Positions 17,613-26,489 of a DNA stretch of 64,000 nucleotides are shown one piece after another (the first letter of the stretch is position 1; every line of letters begins with the position of its first letter). Both the position numbers and the translations under genes were made by a program. The DNA is from Zophobihabitans entericus. GTDB lineage: Bacteria; Pseudomonadota; Gammaproteobacteria; Enterobacterales; Orbaceae. The notes under the pieces are model-generated. The model made no database searches. It was not told where the DNA came from and saw only the letters and a list, made by a program, of their open reading frames with translations. The stretch is taken from assembly GCF_011745665.1 (NCBI RefSeq), contig NZ_CP050253.1, forward strand, positions 1,463,418 through 1,527,417, given 5' to 3'.

Positions 17613-20600
17613 ATGAAAATAAATAAAAATTTTAAGCAGATAGGTCAATCTGCTTTGACAGCTTATAACTATAATACTCCACTTAAAGCAACGCGTATTG
17701 CCTCTGCTATAACTTTTATACTCGCTTCCTTTCATGTTCACGCTGTTGTAACAACAGTAACCAGTACGAACGGGCAAGAAATAACGCTTACTCCGGGTGA
17801 GGAACATGTTGTTAATGGTATTGTATTAAGCGCAATTAATGGAGGTGCAATTACTGGTGATAATGTTTCCTTAACAAGCCGACATATTGATAGCAGGTAT
17901 AATATGCTTTATGCCGACAATGGTGGTCAAATTAAACTGAGCAATTCGACAATAACACATATCAATCCCAATAATTTGGGTGCTTCAGCTGATCATGTTA
18001 GTGCCATTAAAGGAACGGGTGAAGGTACATTTATTGATATATCAGATTCAACCATAGAAGGCTTTCATCGTATTTTAGAAGTGTCTAATGGTGCAAAAGC
18101 TAAGCTGACTAATATTACTGTTAACGCTAATAACTATGGTTTGCAGACTATTGGTAATACTTCGTCTCTTGAGATGATTAATACACATGTTTCTCTGCTT
18201 GAACAGGGAATGAGTATCAATTCACGTAATGGTTCATTATTGATAATGACTGATAGCTCTGTTCGAGGAAATAACTATGCTGTTGCATTATCTTGGGACA
18301 ACCTTAATATTGAGCGAACTAATGCAAGTGTTGGTATTTTTGATAATGTAGAGATAGAGACTTTCCGAAATCAGAATACAGGTTATGGACTTTGGTTAAT
18401 TGATCGTTCTCAGGCTTTAATGAAAAATTCACATATTATCATCAACGGGAGTAGTACCAGCGGAATTTTTGCCACTAAGAGTCAGGAACTGTCAGAACTT
18501 CATAACACAACGATAGAATTACGTAATAGTGATGTTAAAGGCGTATCTATGCAACAGGGCAGCCAAATATTATTAGCTGATAGAACTAAAATTTTAGGGG
18601 CAGGTGATAATAACACCGGATTATATGCCCATCACAATAATGGGATAGTAAATAGTACCGCAGCCACTAAAATTATTACCGATAATGCAGAGATTATTCT
18701 GGATGGTAATACCAGTTATGGTGCAGTCGCTCAGTCAGATGGTTCGGAAATTTATCTAAATAATACTAATTTGACCATGAATGGTAATAACTCAATCGGT
18801 ATGCTGGCAAAAACATCAGGTACAACTTTGCATACAAATGGAGTTAATGCTCAGATTCATGGAGCATCATCTGCAGGGATGCAGGTTCATAGTGGTGCTG
18901 ATGCCCAAATTGATAATAGCTGGTTTAATATGACAGGAACTGCTAGTCATGGTATCTCTTTTAGAACCCAAACGACTGCTGAAAGTAATAGTATGCATAT
19001 TACTGGCAGCCGTATTGAAACTCAGGATGGCTATGCGATAAGAAATGAGAGCGGCTCACTGGATTTAACGTTGACTGATTCAACCATTATTGGTCGGACT
19101 AATGGTGAAACTGATGTGGCTATTGGTATTTTTGATACCACATTGGCCAACCGATCCGGGCAGGTAAATATTACAGCGGAAGGCTCACATATTTTTGGTG
19201 ATATTGTTTCATCTTCAAATAATCCTAATCGTTCTTTAAATATTACGCTTAATAATGGTTCAACTTTTACTGGTAATTTAGCTTTTGCGGATAGTTTAAC
19301 ACTGGGAAATTCAAGTCAGTGGAATGTGCTTAGCAATTCGACGCTGGCAACATTAGTCAATAATAATGGTGGCTTAATTAGTTTTGCTTCACCGGATAAT
19401 GGTACTTTTAAGACCATTACGGTTAATGGTGATTATACAGGTGGCGGTACGCTGGAACTTAATACTGTATTAGATGGCGATTCTTCAAGTACCGACCGTT
19501 TAATTATCAACGGCAATACTTCTGGTTCAACAGGTGTGATTGTTAATAATTTTGGTGGTGGTGGTGAGCAGACAACGAACGGTATTGAAGTGATCAGTGT
19601 ATCTGGTCAGTCTGATGGTATCTTTTCTCTCAAACGACGTGCCGTAGCAGGAGCTTATGAATATTTTCTTCATCAAGACAGTGGTAACTGGTATTTAAGT
19701 TCTCAACTCGCTCCAATAGTAATGCCAGGAGAACCGGGTATTTATCGTCCGGAGGCGGGCGGTTATATTACGAATATTTCTGCTGCAAACCGTATCTTTA
19801 ATTTGAGTTTAGCTGATCGTGAAGGACGCGCAGAAGACAGCAGTTTATGGCTGCGTCAGGTTGGCTCTCGTAACACGTCTCATGATACCAGTGGTCAGTT
19901 ACGTATGGCTGCCAATAGTTATGTTATTCAGGGTGGTGGCGAATTATTACAGGTAAGATTTGGTGATAATGATCGTCTGGGTGTTGGTATTATGGCTTCT
20001 CATGGCAGAACGAAAGGAGATACACGCTCTAAAACCAGTTTATACAGAACAAAGAGCATATTAGAAGGTTACAGCGCGGGTTTATATGGAACCTGGTACC
20101 AAAATGCTGACAATTTAGAGGGAACTTATGTTGATAGCTGGGTACAATATAGCTGGTTTGATGCCGAAGTTAGCGGTAAAGATTTAGTTACTGAACGTTA
20201 TTATATTGATGGGTTTAGTGCATCGATTGAGACCGGATACCGCATGTTCTTACAACAAAACCTGCAGGGGAATTTGTTTGTCACACCGCAGGCTCAGTTA
20301 ACCTGGAATGATGCCAGAACCGATACACATGTAGAAAATAATGGCACACGAGTGGAAAGTAAAGGGGCTGAAAATTTGCAAACCCGACTTGGGGTCAAAT
20401 TATCTGTTGATAGTGTAGAAGAGGCTGAGTCAGATGAGCTTTTCACGGTTTATGGTGAGTTTAACTGGTTATATAACAGTAAGTCGGCAGGTGTCATTAT
20501 GGATGGTGTGCGGGTCAATCAGGCCGGTAACCGTCATCTTGCTGAACTAAAACTTGGATTTGAAGGACAGCTTAACAATAGTTTTGATGTCTGGACTAAT

Positions 20601-20672
20601 ATCAAACAACAGATAGGTGATAGAAGTTATAGTAATACCACAGCAACACTGGGCTTGAAATATCGCTTTTAA
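17613..20672 (+). CDS. type V autotransporter with beta-helix passenger
   Basis: 1019 aa from ATG 17613. A long basic N-region precedes the hydrophobic signal segment (RIASAITFILASFHVHA). Residues of about 60-690 are Asn/Thr/Gly-rich repeats with alternating short strands, the pattern of a right-handed parallel beta helix (pertactin-like passenger). The last 280 or so residues form the 12-stranded barrel (SLWLRQVGSRN, YSAGLYGTWYQ) ending in the barrel signal LKYRF. No protease triad is evident, so an adhesin is more likely than an enzyme. Surface exposed. A hairpin follows. Confidence 0.92.
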   Translation: MKINKNFKQIGQSALTAYNYNTPLKATRIASAITFILASFHVHAVVTTVTSTNGQEITLTPGEEHVVNGIVLSAINGGAITGDNVSLTSRHIDSRYNMLYADNGGQIKLSNSTITHINPNNLGASADHVSAIKGTGEGTFIDISDSTIEGFHRILEVSNGAKAKLTNITVNANNYGLQTIGNTSSLEMINTHVSLLEQGMSINSRNGSLLIMTDSSVRGNNYAVALSWDNLNIERTNASVGIFDNVEIETFRNQNTGYGLWLIDRSQALMKNSHIIINGSSTSGIFATKSQELSELHNTTIELRNSDVKGVSMQQGSQILLADRTKILGAGDNNTGLYAHHNNGIVNSTAATKIITDNAEIILDGNTSYGAVAQSDGSEIYLNNTNLTMNGNNSIGMLAKTSGTTLHTNGVNAQIHGASSAGMQVHSGADAQIDNSWFNMTGTASHGISFRTQTTAESNSMHITGSRIETQDGYAIRNESGSLDLTLTDSTIIGRTNGETDVAIGIFDTTLANRSGQVNITAEGSHIFGDIVSSSNNPNRSLNITLNNGSTFTGNLAFADSLTLGNSSQWNVLSNSTLATLVNNNGGLISFASPDNGTFKTITVNGDYTGGGTLELNTVLDGDSSSTDRLIINGNTSGSTGVIVNNFGGGGEQTTNGIEVISVSGQSDGIFSLKRRAVAGAYEYFLHQDSGNWYLSSQLAPIVMPGEPGIYRPEAGGYITNISAANRIFNLSLADREGRAEDSSLWLRQVGSRNTSHDTSGQLRMAANSYVIQGGGELLQVRFGDNDRLGVGIMASHGRTKGDTRSKTSLYRTKSILEGYSAGLYGTWYQNADNLEGTYVDSWVQYSWFDAEVSGKDLVTERYYIDGFSASIETGYRMFLQQNLQGNLFVTPQAQLTWNDARTDTHVENNGTRVESKGAENLQTRLGVKLSVDSVEEAESDELFTVYGEFNWLYNSKSAGVIMDGVRVNQAGNRHLAELKLGFEGQLNNSFDVWTNIKQQIGDRSYSNTTATLGLKYRF

Positions 20673-20742
20673 ATCTGATGGTTATGTCAAGGTTGTGTAA
20701 TTAATTCTTACACTTTTCCCATTTTCATATTTAGGAAGTATC

Positions 20743-20774
20743 AGCCTCACAAATGAGCTTAGATTTGTGAGGCT
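20743..20774. terminator. hairpin after the autotransporter
   Basis: Perfect 12-bp stem AGCCTCACAAAT and ATTTGTGAGGCT with an eight-base loop, 71 bp after the stop. There is no T run, so termination strength is uncertain. Confidence 0.55.
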
Positions 20775-20898
20775 GCATGATGTTAAATTTGTTTAAGCTA
20801 AAAGCTGTTAGATTCTAAAGCAAGTCCCTTAAAAAAAGATGAAATCCTAAAGGTTGAGAAGCTAAGTTGTGATGCCTGTTTTGATTAGGGTATTCGTC

Positions 20899-21330
20899 TT
20901 AATTAAAAAGCCCCAGATAAGAGAGATAAATAACCAGATAGCGTCCAAATTTAGCCAGGGTCACCAGAATTAAAAATTTATAAATATTTTCTTTTAAAAC
21001 GCCTGAAACGAGCGTAATAGGATCGCCAATTACAGGTAGCCAACTGAGTAATAGAATAATTGAGCCAAATTTATGATAGTAACTTTGTGCCTGTATTAAA
21101 CGTTTTTCAGATACAGGAAACCACTTTCTATCTTTATATTTCTCTATTTTTGTCCCTAACCACCAGTTAACAGTTGAACCAAGCACATTACCAGCGGTAG
21201 CTACTAAAATAAGTATTGCAGCAGATGAGTTGCTCAAAACCAGCATTGATAATAGCGCTGCTTCTGACTGTGCAGGAATCAGAGTTGCCGCTATAAAGGC
21301 TGTAGAAAATAGGATGAAATAGTTTAGCAA
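20899..21330 (-). CDS. yqaA: YqaA family inner-membrane protein (SNARE-associated/DedA-like)
   Basis: 143 aa, the length of E. coli YqaA. Blocks AATLIPAQSEAALLSMLV, GNVLGSTVNWWLG, FGSIILLLSWLPVIGDPITLVSG match the family. Four hydrophobic segments. The start is a TTG at 21330; the next Met would delete the first helix, so TTG is preferred. Role in the family is poorly defined (membrane homeostasis related to DedA). Confidence 0.9.
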   Translation of the reverse strand: MLNYFILFSTAFIAATLIPAQSEAALLSMLVLSNSSAAILILVATAGNVLGSTVNWWLGTKIEKYKDRKWFPVSEKRLIQAQSYYHKFGSIILLLSWLPVIGDPITLVSGVLKENIYKFLILVTLAKFGRYLVIYLSYLGLFN

Positions 21331-21589
21331 TATATTTACTCAAGATAGAGACCAGTGAGAAGATAATATCGATGTTTAAGAGTTATGCCAATATGATGAT
21401 GAGTAAGTTATAGTTATTAAATGGAGAACATTCTTAATCATTCAGGTAGCAATATATTCATTATTGTTAGAGTATTGAGTCATATCAAATGAATATTTGT
21501 GACGCTGTAACGAAAACTATCTCATGAAATTGTATACACTTGTTAGTTATGGAGTAGAGTCGAGAGATTATTAACTTAAAAGGCGTCGC

Positions 21590-22351
21590 ATGGTGATTAT
21601 TCCTTTGGAAGTAAATAAAACGCTGTTATGTATTGAGCAAAGATTAATGACATCACTGGTAGCAGTATACCTGCATGGTTCGGCTGTTACCGGTGGTCTT
21701 CGTCCTCGTAGTGATATTGATTTACTGGTAGTTATCAATCAACCGATGACACCACAGATACGAAGGGATTTGGTCTCGGATTTAATGGAAATTTCAGGTC
21801 ACTATCCACTGGATTCTGCGGGGCGTCGTCCACTTGAAGTGATTATTTTTTTATCTTCTGCTCTCAATCCACTTATTTATCCTGCTCGGTGTGAATTTAT
21901 TTATGGTGAATGGTTACGCAGTGATTATAAGGCAGGGAAAATACCTGAACCACTTTGTGATCCCGAGCTTACTCTGGTATTGGCTCAGGCTCGTCAGAAC
22001 GCTCTTCCTCTGATTGGTCCAAATATAGCTCATCTTTTGCCGATGATACCAGTTAAGGATATTCATCAGGCTACCCGGGATATGTTACCGGCGCTTATCA
22101 AATCGTTTGCTGGAGATGAGCGTAATGTGCTATTAACCCTGACTCGTATGTGGTATACCATGGTAACAGAGAAGTTTGCGTCAAAAGACAAAGCAGCTGA
22201 CTGGGCGATTAGACGTCTATCGGTAGAACACGCTAATCTTTTAGCTGACGTTAGAAATTCTTATTTACGACCAGATACAGAAGAGTGGTTGCATCGTAAG
22301 CAAGAATTACAAGCTACATTAGCTTTATTAATTAACAATATAACAATTTGA
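21590..22351 (+). CDS. AadA-like aminoglycoside nucleotidyltransferase
   Basis: 253 aa. The nucleotidyltransferase motif HGSAVTGGLRPRSDIDLLVV has the GS and D-x-D metal ligands, and the C-terminal domain matches ANT(3'')-type AadA (GEWLRSD, LTRMWYTMVTEKFASKDKAADWAI). Family members adenylylate streptomycin and spectinomycin. Length agrees with chromosomal AadA of Salmonella. It is a single gene with an AAAGG site, not in an integron cassette. Actual activity needs testing. Confidence 0.85.
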   Translation: MVIIPLEVNKTLLCIEQRLMTSLVAVYLHGSAVTGGLRPRSDIDLLVVINQPMTPQIRRDLVSDLMEISGHYPLDSAGRRPLEVIIFLSSALNPLIYPARCEFIYGEWLRSDYKAGKIPEPLCDPELTLVLAQARQNALPLIGPNIAHLLPMIPVKDIHQATRDMLPALIKSFAGDERNVLLTLTRMWYTMVTEKFASKDKAADWAIRRLSVEHANLLADVRNSYLRPDTEEWLHRKQELQATLALLINNITI

Positions 22352-22501
22352 TTTTATTGAGTTTATTTTAGGCGTGATTGACCTGTAGCATGACTAATAA
22401 TAAACAGAGAATATTTATCATATACTTGACGTAGGCAATTAATTTTCATATGGTTGCTTATGTCAACTATATAATAAATATAATTTAAAAAGGAAAGGTT
22501 A

Positions 22502-23431
22502 ATGAAAGAGAATCGAAACGTTACCGCCATCAGAAAATTTAGCCGTTTTTATACCAATCTGCTTGGATTACTTGATCAGTATATTTTAGAAAGCAAATTT
22601 TCCCTTTCACAAGTTCGAGTACTGCATGAAATTGGTACTTCTGATAATTGTACTCCCACAAAACTGTCTGAAATTCTTTGTCTGGACGCTGGTTATCTGA
22701 GTCGTATTCTTAAGCAGTTGGAAAAAGCTAAAGTGATTGAGAGAAAATCCTCTCCGGAAGACGGGCGATCTTACTTTCTGCATATGACTGACTATGGAAG
22801 AGAAGTCATCACTGCCTTGCACTCTTGTTCTAATACACAAATCAATAAATTGATTGAGCCGCTTTCTAAATCTCAGCAATCTCAACTTGTACAAAGTATG
22901 TCTGTGATTGAAAACCTATTAACCAGCAATAAAAATACCACACTTGATGATATTACTATTCGCCATAAGTTAATGTCAGGTGATATTGGTTCGCTTATTC
23001 ATATGCATGGTTGGATTTATAATAAGGAATGTCATTATCCTCTGGCTTTTGAAGGCTATGTGTCAGAGACTTTCCATCAATTTATGGAAAACTATGACGA
23101 GGATAAAGATCGAATCTGGCTGGCAGAACATAACGGCAAAATTATTGGTTCAATTGGTATTGTTAAACATGCAGATAAGGCACAGCTACGCTGGTTTCTT
23201 CTGGATCCCGACTACCGCTCTATTGGACTGGGTAAAAAGCTCATCAGTAAAGCATTAAATTACTGTAAACAGAAGAAGTACTTCAGCGTTTTTCTCACCA
23301 CGACAGAAGATCAACAGCAAGCTATTAGTATGTATAAAAAACTTGGCTTTGTGAGAACGTTAGAAAGGGAAATTCAAACCTGGGAAAACCGTTTAATGGA
23401 ATATACATTTGAATTGGAACTGGATAAGTAG
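22502..23431 (+). CDS. MarR-GNAT fusion regulator/acetyltransferase
   Basis: 309 aa. Residues of about 1-145 are a MarR winged helix (SLSQVRVLHEIG, LSEILCLDAGYLSRILKQLEKAKVIER, PEDGRSYFLHMTDYG). Residues of about 155-309 are a GNAT domain with the acetyl-CoA loop LLDPDYRSIGLGKKL and a final FELELDK. This two-domain architecture is widespread. Strong AAAGGAAAGG site. Probably an autoregulated acetyltransferase; target unknown. Confidence 0.9.
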   Translation: MKENRNVTAIRKFSRFYTNLLGLLDQYILESKFSLSQVRVLHEIGTSDNCTPTKLSEILCLDAGYLSRILKQLEKAKVIERKSSPEDGRSYFLHMTDYGREVITALHSCSNTQINKLIEPLSKSQQSQLVQSMSVIENLLTSNKNTTLDDITIRHKLMSGDIGSLIHMHGWIYNKECHYPLAFEGYVSETFHQFMENYDEDKDRIWLAEHNGKIIGSIGIVKHADKAQLRWFLLDPDYRSIGLGKKLISKALNYCKQKKYFSVFLTTTEDQQQAISMYKKLGFVRTLEREIQTWENRLMEYTFELELDK

Positions 23432-23733
23432 ATATGTTACTACTACAATAGCGTGCAATATTAAATAATAAGTTAAAGTTTCCGGGATATCTGGCAACAG
23501 GTATTAAAACTTCAGCTTTCCAGTCAGAACAATATTTTACGATTAAAATAGATATTATAAAGATAAAGTAATCAGGGTAGTAAAAGGGTTTAATCAACTC
23601 TATTTTTCTGTTAGAGCTTTATTCTAAGAGTAAAATAGAGTACGGCGTGTAACTTTGTTATTTTAGTAGGAATGTCATTGTCTTGTGAATTTTAAAACAC
23701 AAGATAAATAAAGAGATTTACCTAAAACAAGAT
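23432..23733. other. intergenic, no gene seen
   Basis: About 300 AT-rich bases between the MarR-GNAT gene and a convergent small gene. A minus-strand frame (23325-23597) overlaps the GNAT end and is judged a shadow. No clear hairpin noticed. Confidence 0.5.
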
Positions 23734-23964
23734 TTAAGAAGTTTGATCTGTCGTAGAGTGTAACCACTCTTGCTCGATTTTGTCTACCTCAAGAAGATAG
23801 CAAGAGCGCAAAGTATTTATCTTTTCTTTTAGTACAGAAAATAGAACTTTTTTTAAATTGTGGTTTTCTGTTTCATCTATAGCATCAGCTAGCACACAAC
23901 ACTGGTTTATGACTTCTTCTGTATCCGGGTACTGAGTATAACCTTGTGGAATTTGAATTTGCAT
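23734..23964 (-). CDS. small acidic protein, unknown
   Basis: 76 aa (MQIQIPQGYTQYPDTEEVIN start), predicted helical, rich in Glu and Leu, no signal peptide. An AAGGA site is seven bases before the ATG. I recognise no family. A GC-rich, structured leader lies directly upstream on the same strand, which suggests tight control and makes the gene more believable. Small helical proteins with such leaders are often of phage or plasmid origin. Confidence 0.6.
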   Translation of the reverse strand: MQIQIPQGYTQYPDTEEVINQCCVLADAIDETENHNLKKVLFSVLKEKINTLRSCYLLEVDKIEQEWLHSTTDQTS

Positions 23965-23989
23965 AATGATGTCCTTATGTTTATTACTA

Positions 23990-24090
23990 TTCTCTCTCCC
24001 TGGGAGTGGAGATGACTCAGACAGCGTTGACGTACCAGCTCGTAGAAACTAGCCTCCTTTGCAGGAGCACCGCCTGAGCCACCATAGAAC
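23990..24090 (-). promoter_or_regulatory. GC-rich structured leader of the 76-aa gene
   Basis: This 100-base stretch is much richer in GC than its flanks. Read on the minus strand it can form an outer stem (GGCTCAG with CTGAGTC, continued by GCG with CGC), an inner hairpin (GCTCCT with AGGAGGC) and a small hairpin next to the ribosome site (CTCCC with GGGAG). It ends about 25 bases before the ATG. A short alternate-frame ORF starting MVAQAVLLQRRL also fits inside. Confidence 0.45.
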
Positions 24091-24102
24091 TAAATAACAG
24101 GT

Positions 24103-24315
24103 GTGCACAAACGATTACCCGGAAAGATTCCAGATACTACGAGTTTCAGAACGTCAATTCTGACCACAGATTTTGCTGTAGGCGACATTAATATAATAGA
24201 AAATGAATTGTTCAACAAATTAAATTTATCTGGCTGGTCATTTATTACCAAGCCTTTAAAGCGTGAAATGATAGCTGAAAATTTATCGCATTTCTTGAAC
24301 AGTACCGTTCAATAA
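24103..24315 (+). CDS. doubtful small ORF, possible receiver-domain fragment
   Basis: 70 codons from a GTG without a good ribosome site. The end GWSFITKPLKREMIAENLSHFL resembles the last strand and helix of a response-regulator receiver domain (the conserved KP), but the phospho-Asp part is absent. It may be a 3' remnant of a regulator gene. A terminator-like hairpin follows at 24409. Low confidence. Confidence 0.25.
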   Translation: MHKRLPGKIPDTTSFRTSILTTDFAVGDINIIENELFNKLNLSGWSFITKPLKREMIAENLSHFLNSTVQ

Positions 24316-24408
24316 TGGTTAGAGAAGGGGAAGTAATTTTATAGATTGATGATTTAAATATAGAAAGGGTATTTAAAAATTTATATGAAGAATAAAAATC
24401 TCGGATAA

Positions 24409-24438
24409 AAATAAGGCTGATTATATTCAGCCTTATTT
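24409..24438. terminator. terminator-like hairpin
   Basis: Perfect 12-bp stem AAATAAGGCTGA and TCAGCCTTATTT, six-base loop, between convergent genes; usable in both directions. Confidence 0.65.
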
Positions 24439-24524
24439 GATATTAAAGTAGTAATAATGTCTAAATAAAAGTCACTATTATGTAAACAGCTCTTTTGGAA
24501 TTATTAAGATCTCTACAAGCAATC

Positions 24525-25601
24525 TCAATAATTATGCTTACTTTTCACATTACGTTTGAATTGTTTTAGCTCGTTCATACTACCAAACATATTCGTAATT
24601 TTAGTATGTTCTCGTTGTCTTGAGCTTAAACCTTCATATTGTGTTTCTTTTTCCAGCTTCCGGTAATTCTCTAAACGTCCGGCAGATAAGGTACCATCTG
24701 CTATAGCAGCTAAAACAGCACATCCTCGTTCACTGGTATGTGAACAGTTACGGAATTTGCACTGTGAACTGAGCTCCTCAAGATCTTCAAACGTTTTAGA
24801 TAAATTACCACTATCTAGCTGTAATTCACGCATTCCCGGAGTATCAATCACAACACCACCAGTAGGTAACACAAACATGGCTCGATGTGTGGTCGTATGT
24901 CGCCCGGAATCATCACTTCCTACTTCACGGGTCAGCAGGACTTCTTTACCCATTAATTGGTTGATGATTGATGATTTGCCAACACCGGATGAACCAAGAA
25001 AGACAACTGTTTTTTCCTGACTCAGATAAGGAGCAAATATATCTTGTACCTCATGGTTTAAAATTGAGGTAAGCAGTACATCAACACCAAAGCTGATAGC
25101 CTCTATCTCTGTGAGCTTTGTCGCTATATCTGAACAAAGATCTGATTTAGTCAGGACAATGACAGGCGTAGCTGCACTTTGCCAGGCGATGGCTAAATAG
25201 CGTTCTAAACGACGCAAATTAAAATCAGCGTTGAGAGACATACAAATAAAGATAGTATCAATATTTGTGGCAACTACTTGTATTGCCTGATGTGTCCCGG
25301 CAGCTTTACGGTCAAAAATACTTTTACGCGATAAAACCTGCTGAATAATAATATGATCACCATTCGTTGCTAGCTCACTGACCATAACCCAGTCACCAAC
25401 GGCAGGGTAGGCTGCTGTGTCGTGAGTAAGATAAGCAAATTTGCCTGATACTGAAGCGTGCTTTTCACCTGTTTCCGTCATAATTGTGTATAAACTGCGA
25501 TGCTGCTCAGTAACTCTGGCCAGCATTAATTCAGGGTAGAGCAAAGCTTCTTGTGCAAAACGAGTAGTTAATCCGTAAGTGCGTAAATTTTGATATAACA
25601 T
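24525..25601 (-). CDS. rsgA: small-subunit ribosome biogenesis GTPase RsgA
   Basis: 358 aa circularly permuted GTPase. Order of motifs is G4 (TKSD 151-154), G1 (GSSGVGKS 203-210), G3 (DTPG 253-256), then the zinc site C281, C286, H288, C294. The N-terminal OB fold contains YPAVGDWV. RsgA matures the 30S subunit and hydrolyses GTP on it. The upstream region has a 19-codon leader peptide and alternative hairpins that can hide the GGAGG site, so translation appears to be controlled. RsgA usually sits next to orn or psd; this context is different, so it may be a second copy. Confidence 0.92.
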   Translation of the reverse strand: MLYQNLRTYGLTTRFAQEALLYPELMLARVTEQHRSLYTIMTETGEKHASVSGKFAYLTHDTAAYPAVGDWVMVSELATNGDHIIIQQVLSRKSIFDRKAAGTHQAIQVVATNIDTIFICMSLNADFNLRRLERYLAIAWQSAATPVIVLTKSDLCSDIATKLTEIEAISFGVDVLLTSILNHEVQDIFAPYLSQEKTVVFLGSSGVGKSSIINQLMGKEVLLTREVGSDDSGRHTTTHRAMFVLPTGGVVIDTPGMRELQLDSGNLSKTFEDLEELSSQCKFRNCSHTSERGCAVLAAIADGTLSAGRLENYRKLEKETQYEGLSSRQREHTKITNMFGSMNELKQFKRNVKSKHNY

Positions 25602-25606
25602 TTAAA

Positions 25607-25664
25607 CCTCCAAATATAATCTTTTATTGGAGGAAAAAAGTGCTTTTGACTAACTTCTTCCTCC
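25607..25664 (-). promoter_or_regulatory. translational attenuator in front of rsgA
   Basis: Three segments on the minus strand: 1, GGAGGAA (25664-25658), inside the leader-peptide codons; 2, TTCCTCCAA (25635-25627); 3, TTGGAGG (25613-25607), the rsgA ribosome site five bases from ATG. Segment 2 can pair with 1 or with 3, but not both. Pairing 2-3 would hide the rsgA site; pairing 1-2 would free it. The pairing was worked out by eye, not folded. Confidence 0.65.
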
Positions 25665-25709
25665 ATTACGGTTTTTTAGAATGAAGGTCATAACAATATC
25701 CTTAGACAT
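25650..25709 (-). CDS. leader peptide upstream of rsgA
   Basis: A 19-aa ORF (MSKDIVMTFILKNRNGGRS) with a good AAGGAG site five bases from the ATG and a stop 48 bases before the rsgA ATG. Its last codons overlap segment 1 of the attenuator. The layout is that of the leader peptides in front of ribosome-targeting resistance genes. A ribosome stalled or paused near codons 14-19 would occlude segment 1. Confidence 0.6.
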   Translation of the reverse strand: MSKDIVMTFILKNRNGGRS

Positions 25710-25895
25710 ACTCTCTCCTTATTAGTTGGTTAAAATGAAATCGTTAATTTGCCGGCATTATATAGATTTTTTCAGTTGTGAAGAATGTTTAATATCACAT
25801 TAATTGAAATCCGTGATTTTCTGTTTATTCTTTATCAGTACTTAATAATTTTTATATTGGATTTATAAGATGATTTATCGTTTTCCACCAATCAA

Positions 25896-25918
25896 TAAAA
25901 AAGCGGAAAAAATCCGCT
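25896..25918 (-). terminator. intrinsic terminator of the repeat-protein gene
   Basis: Stem AGCGGA and TCCGCT with a five-base loop, then six T on the minus strand, 50 bp past the stop. Confidence 0.8.
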
Positions 25919-25968
25919 AAATTAGTAAACTACAATCAATGTATTGGAACCAGTTTAACTCTATTTGA

Positions 25969-26322
25969 TTAATCTCCGATGGATCTAATTTTTCCGTCAG
26001 CCCAATACTTAACTTTATACCCACCAATCGATCTAATTTTCCCATCATACCAATACTCTACTTTCAGATTACCAATTGAGCGAATTTTTCCATCAGCCCA
26101 ATATTCTACTTTTTGATCGCCAACTGAACGAATCTTTCCATCCGACCAGTATTTGACTTTTAAGTCTCCAATTGAGCGGATAGTACCATCACTCCAGTAT
26201 TCCACTTTTTGATTACCAATTGCCCGAACAGTTCCATCAGACCAATGTTGAACCTGATTTGCCTGACTGAGATTAAAGCTTAAAAATATAAAGGAAAATG
26301 CTGCTATTAGAATCTTTTTCAT
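25969..26322 (-). CDS. exported protein made of six 16-residue W-DG repeats
   Basis: 117 aa. A Sec signal peptide (MKKILIAAFSFIFLSFNLSQA) is followed by six tandem 16-residue units of the form KVEYWSDGTIRSIGDL. Each unit has the invariant core Y/H-W-x-D-G-x-I/V-R-x-I/V-G and should make a beta hairpin, giving an extended repeat fold as in choline-binding or toxin/antigen repeats. The periplasmic or exported product has no other domain. AGGATGG site at the ATG; a terminator follows. No function assigned. Confidence 0.8.
   Translation of the reverse strand: MKKILIAAFSFIFLSFNLSQANQVQHWSDGTVRAIGNQKVEYWSDGTIRSIGDLKVKYWSDGKIRSVGDQKVEYWADGKIRSIGNLKVEYWYDGKIRSIGGYKVKYWADGKIRSIGD
25972..26253 (-). 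repeat. 48-bp tandem repeat, six copies, coding
   Basis: The six protein repeats correspond to imperfect 48-bp direct repeats at DNA level, diverged by point changes. Copy number could vary by slippage or recombination. Confidence 0.75.
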
Positions 26323-26489
26323 AATATTTATCCATCCTCTTCAAGATTAAAATACCAATGAAAATATTAGGTAGCTTTTCCATATTATCTATTATAAATA
26401 GGAAATTAATTACTTTTTGTGCTTTTCACTTGCTAAATAAGGATATATCTTACACGAAGATAAATTGGAAATTTAAAGGTATTTAGACT

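Noticed and set aside
23734..24090. Continuous extension of the 76-aa protein through the GC-rich island
   Set aside because: My first reading joined the frames, but two bases had been dropped; the ATG frame upstream is closed by a TAG at about 24047 and has no start codon. Kept only as a structured leader.
25969..26260. CRISPR-like appearance of the 48-bp repeats
   Set aside because: There are no spacers; the repeats are contiguous, diverged and translate into regular protein units.
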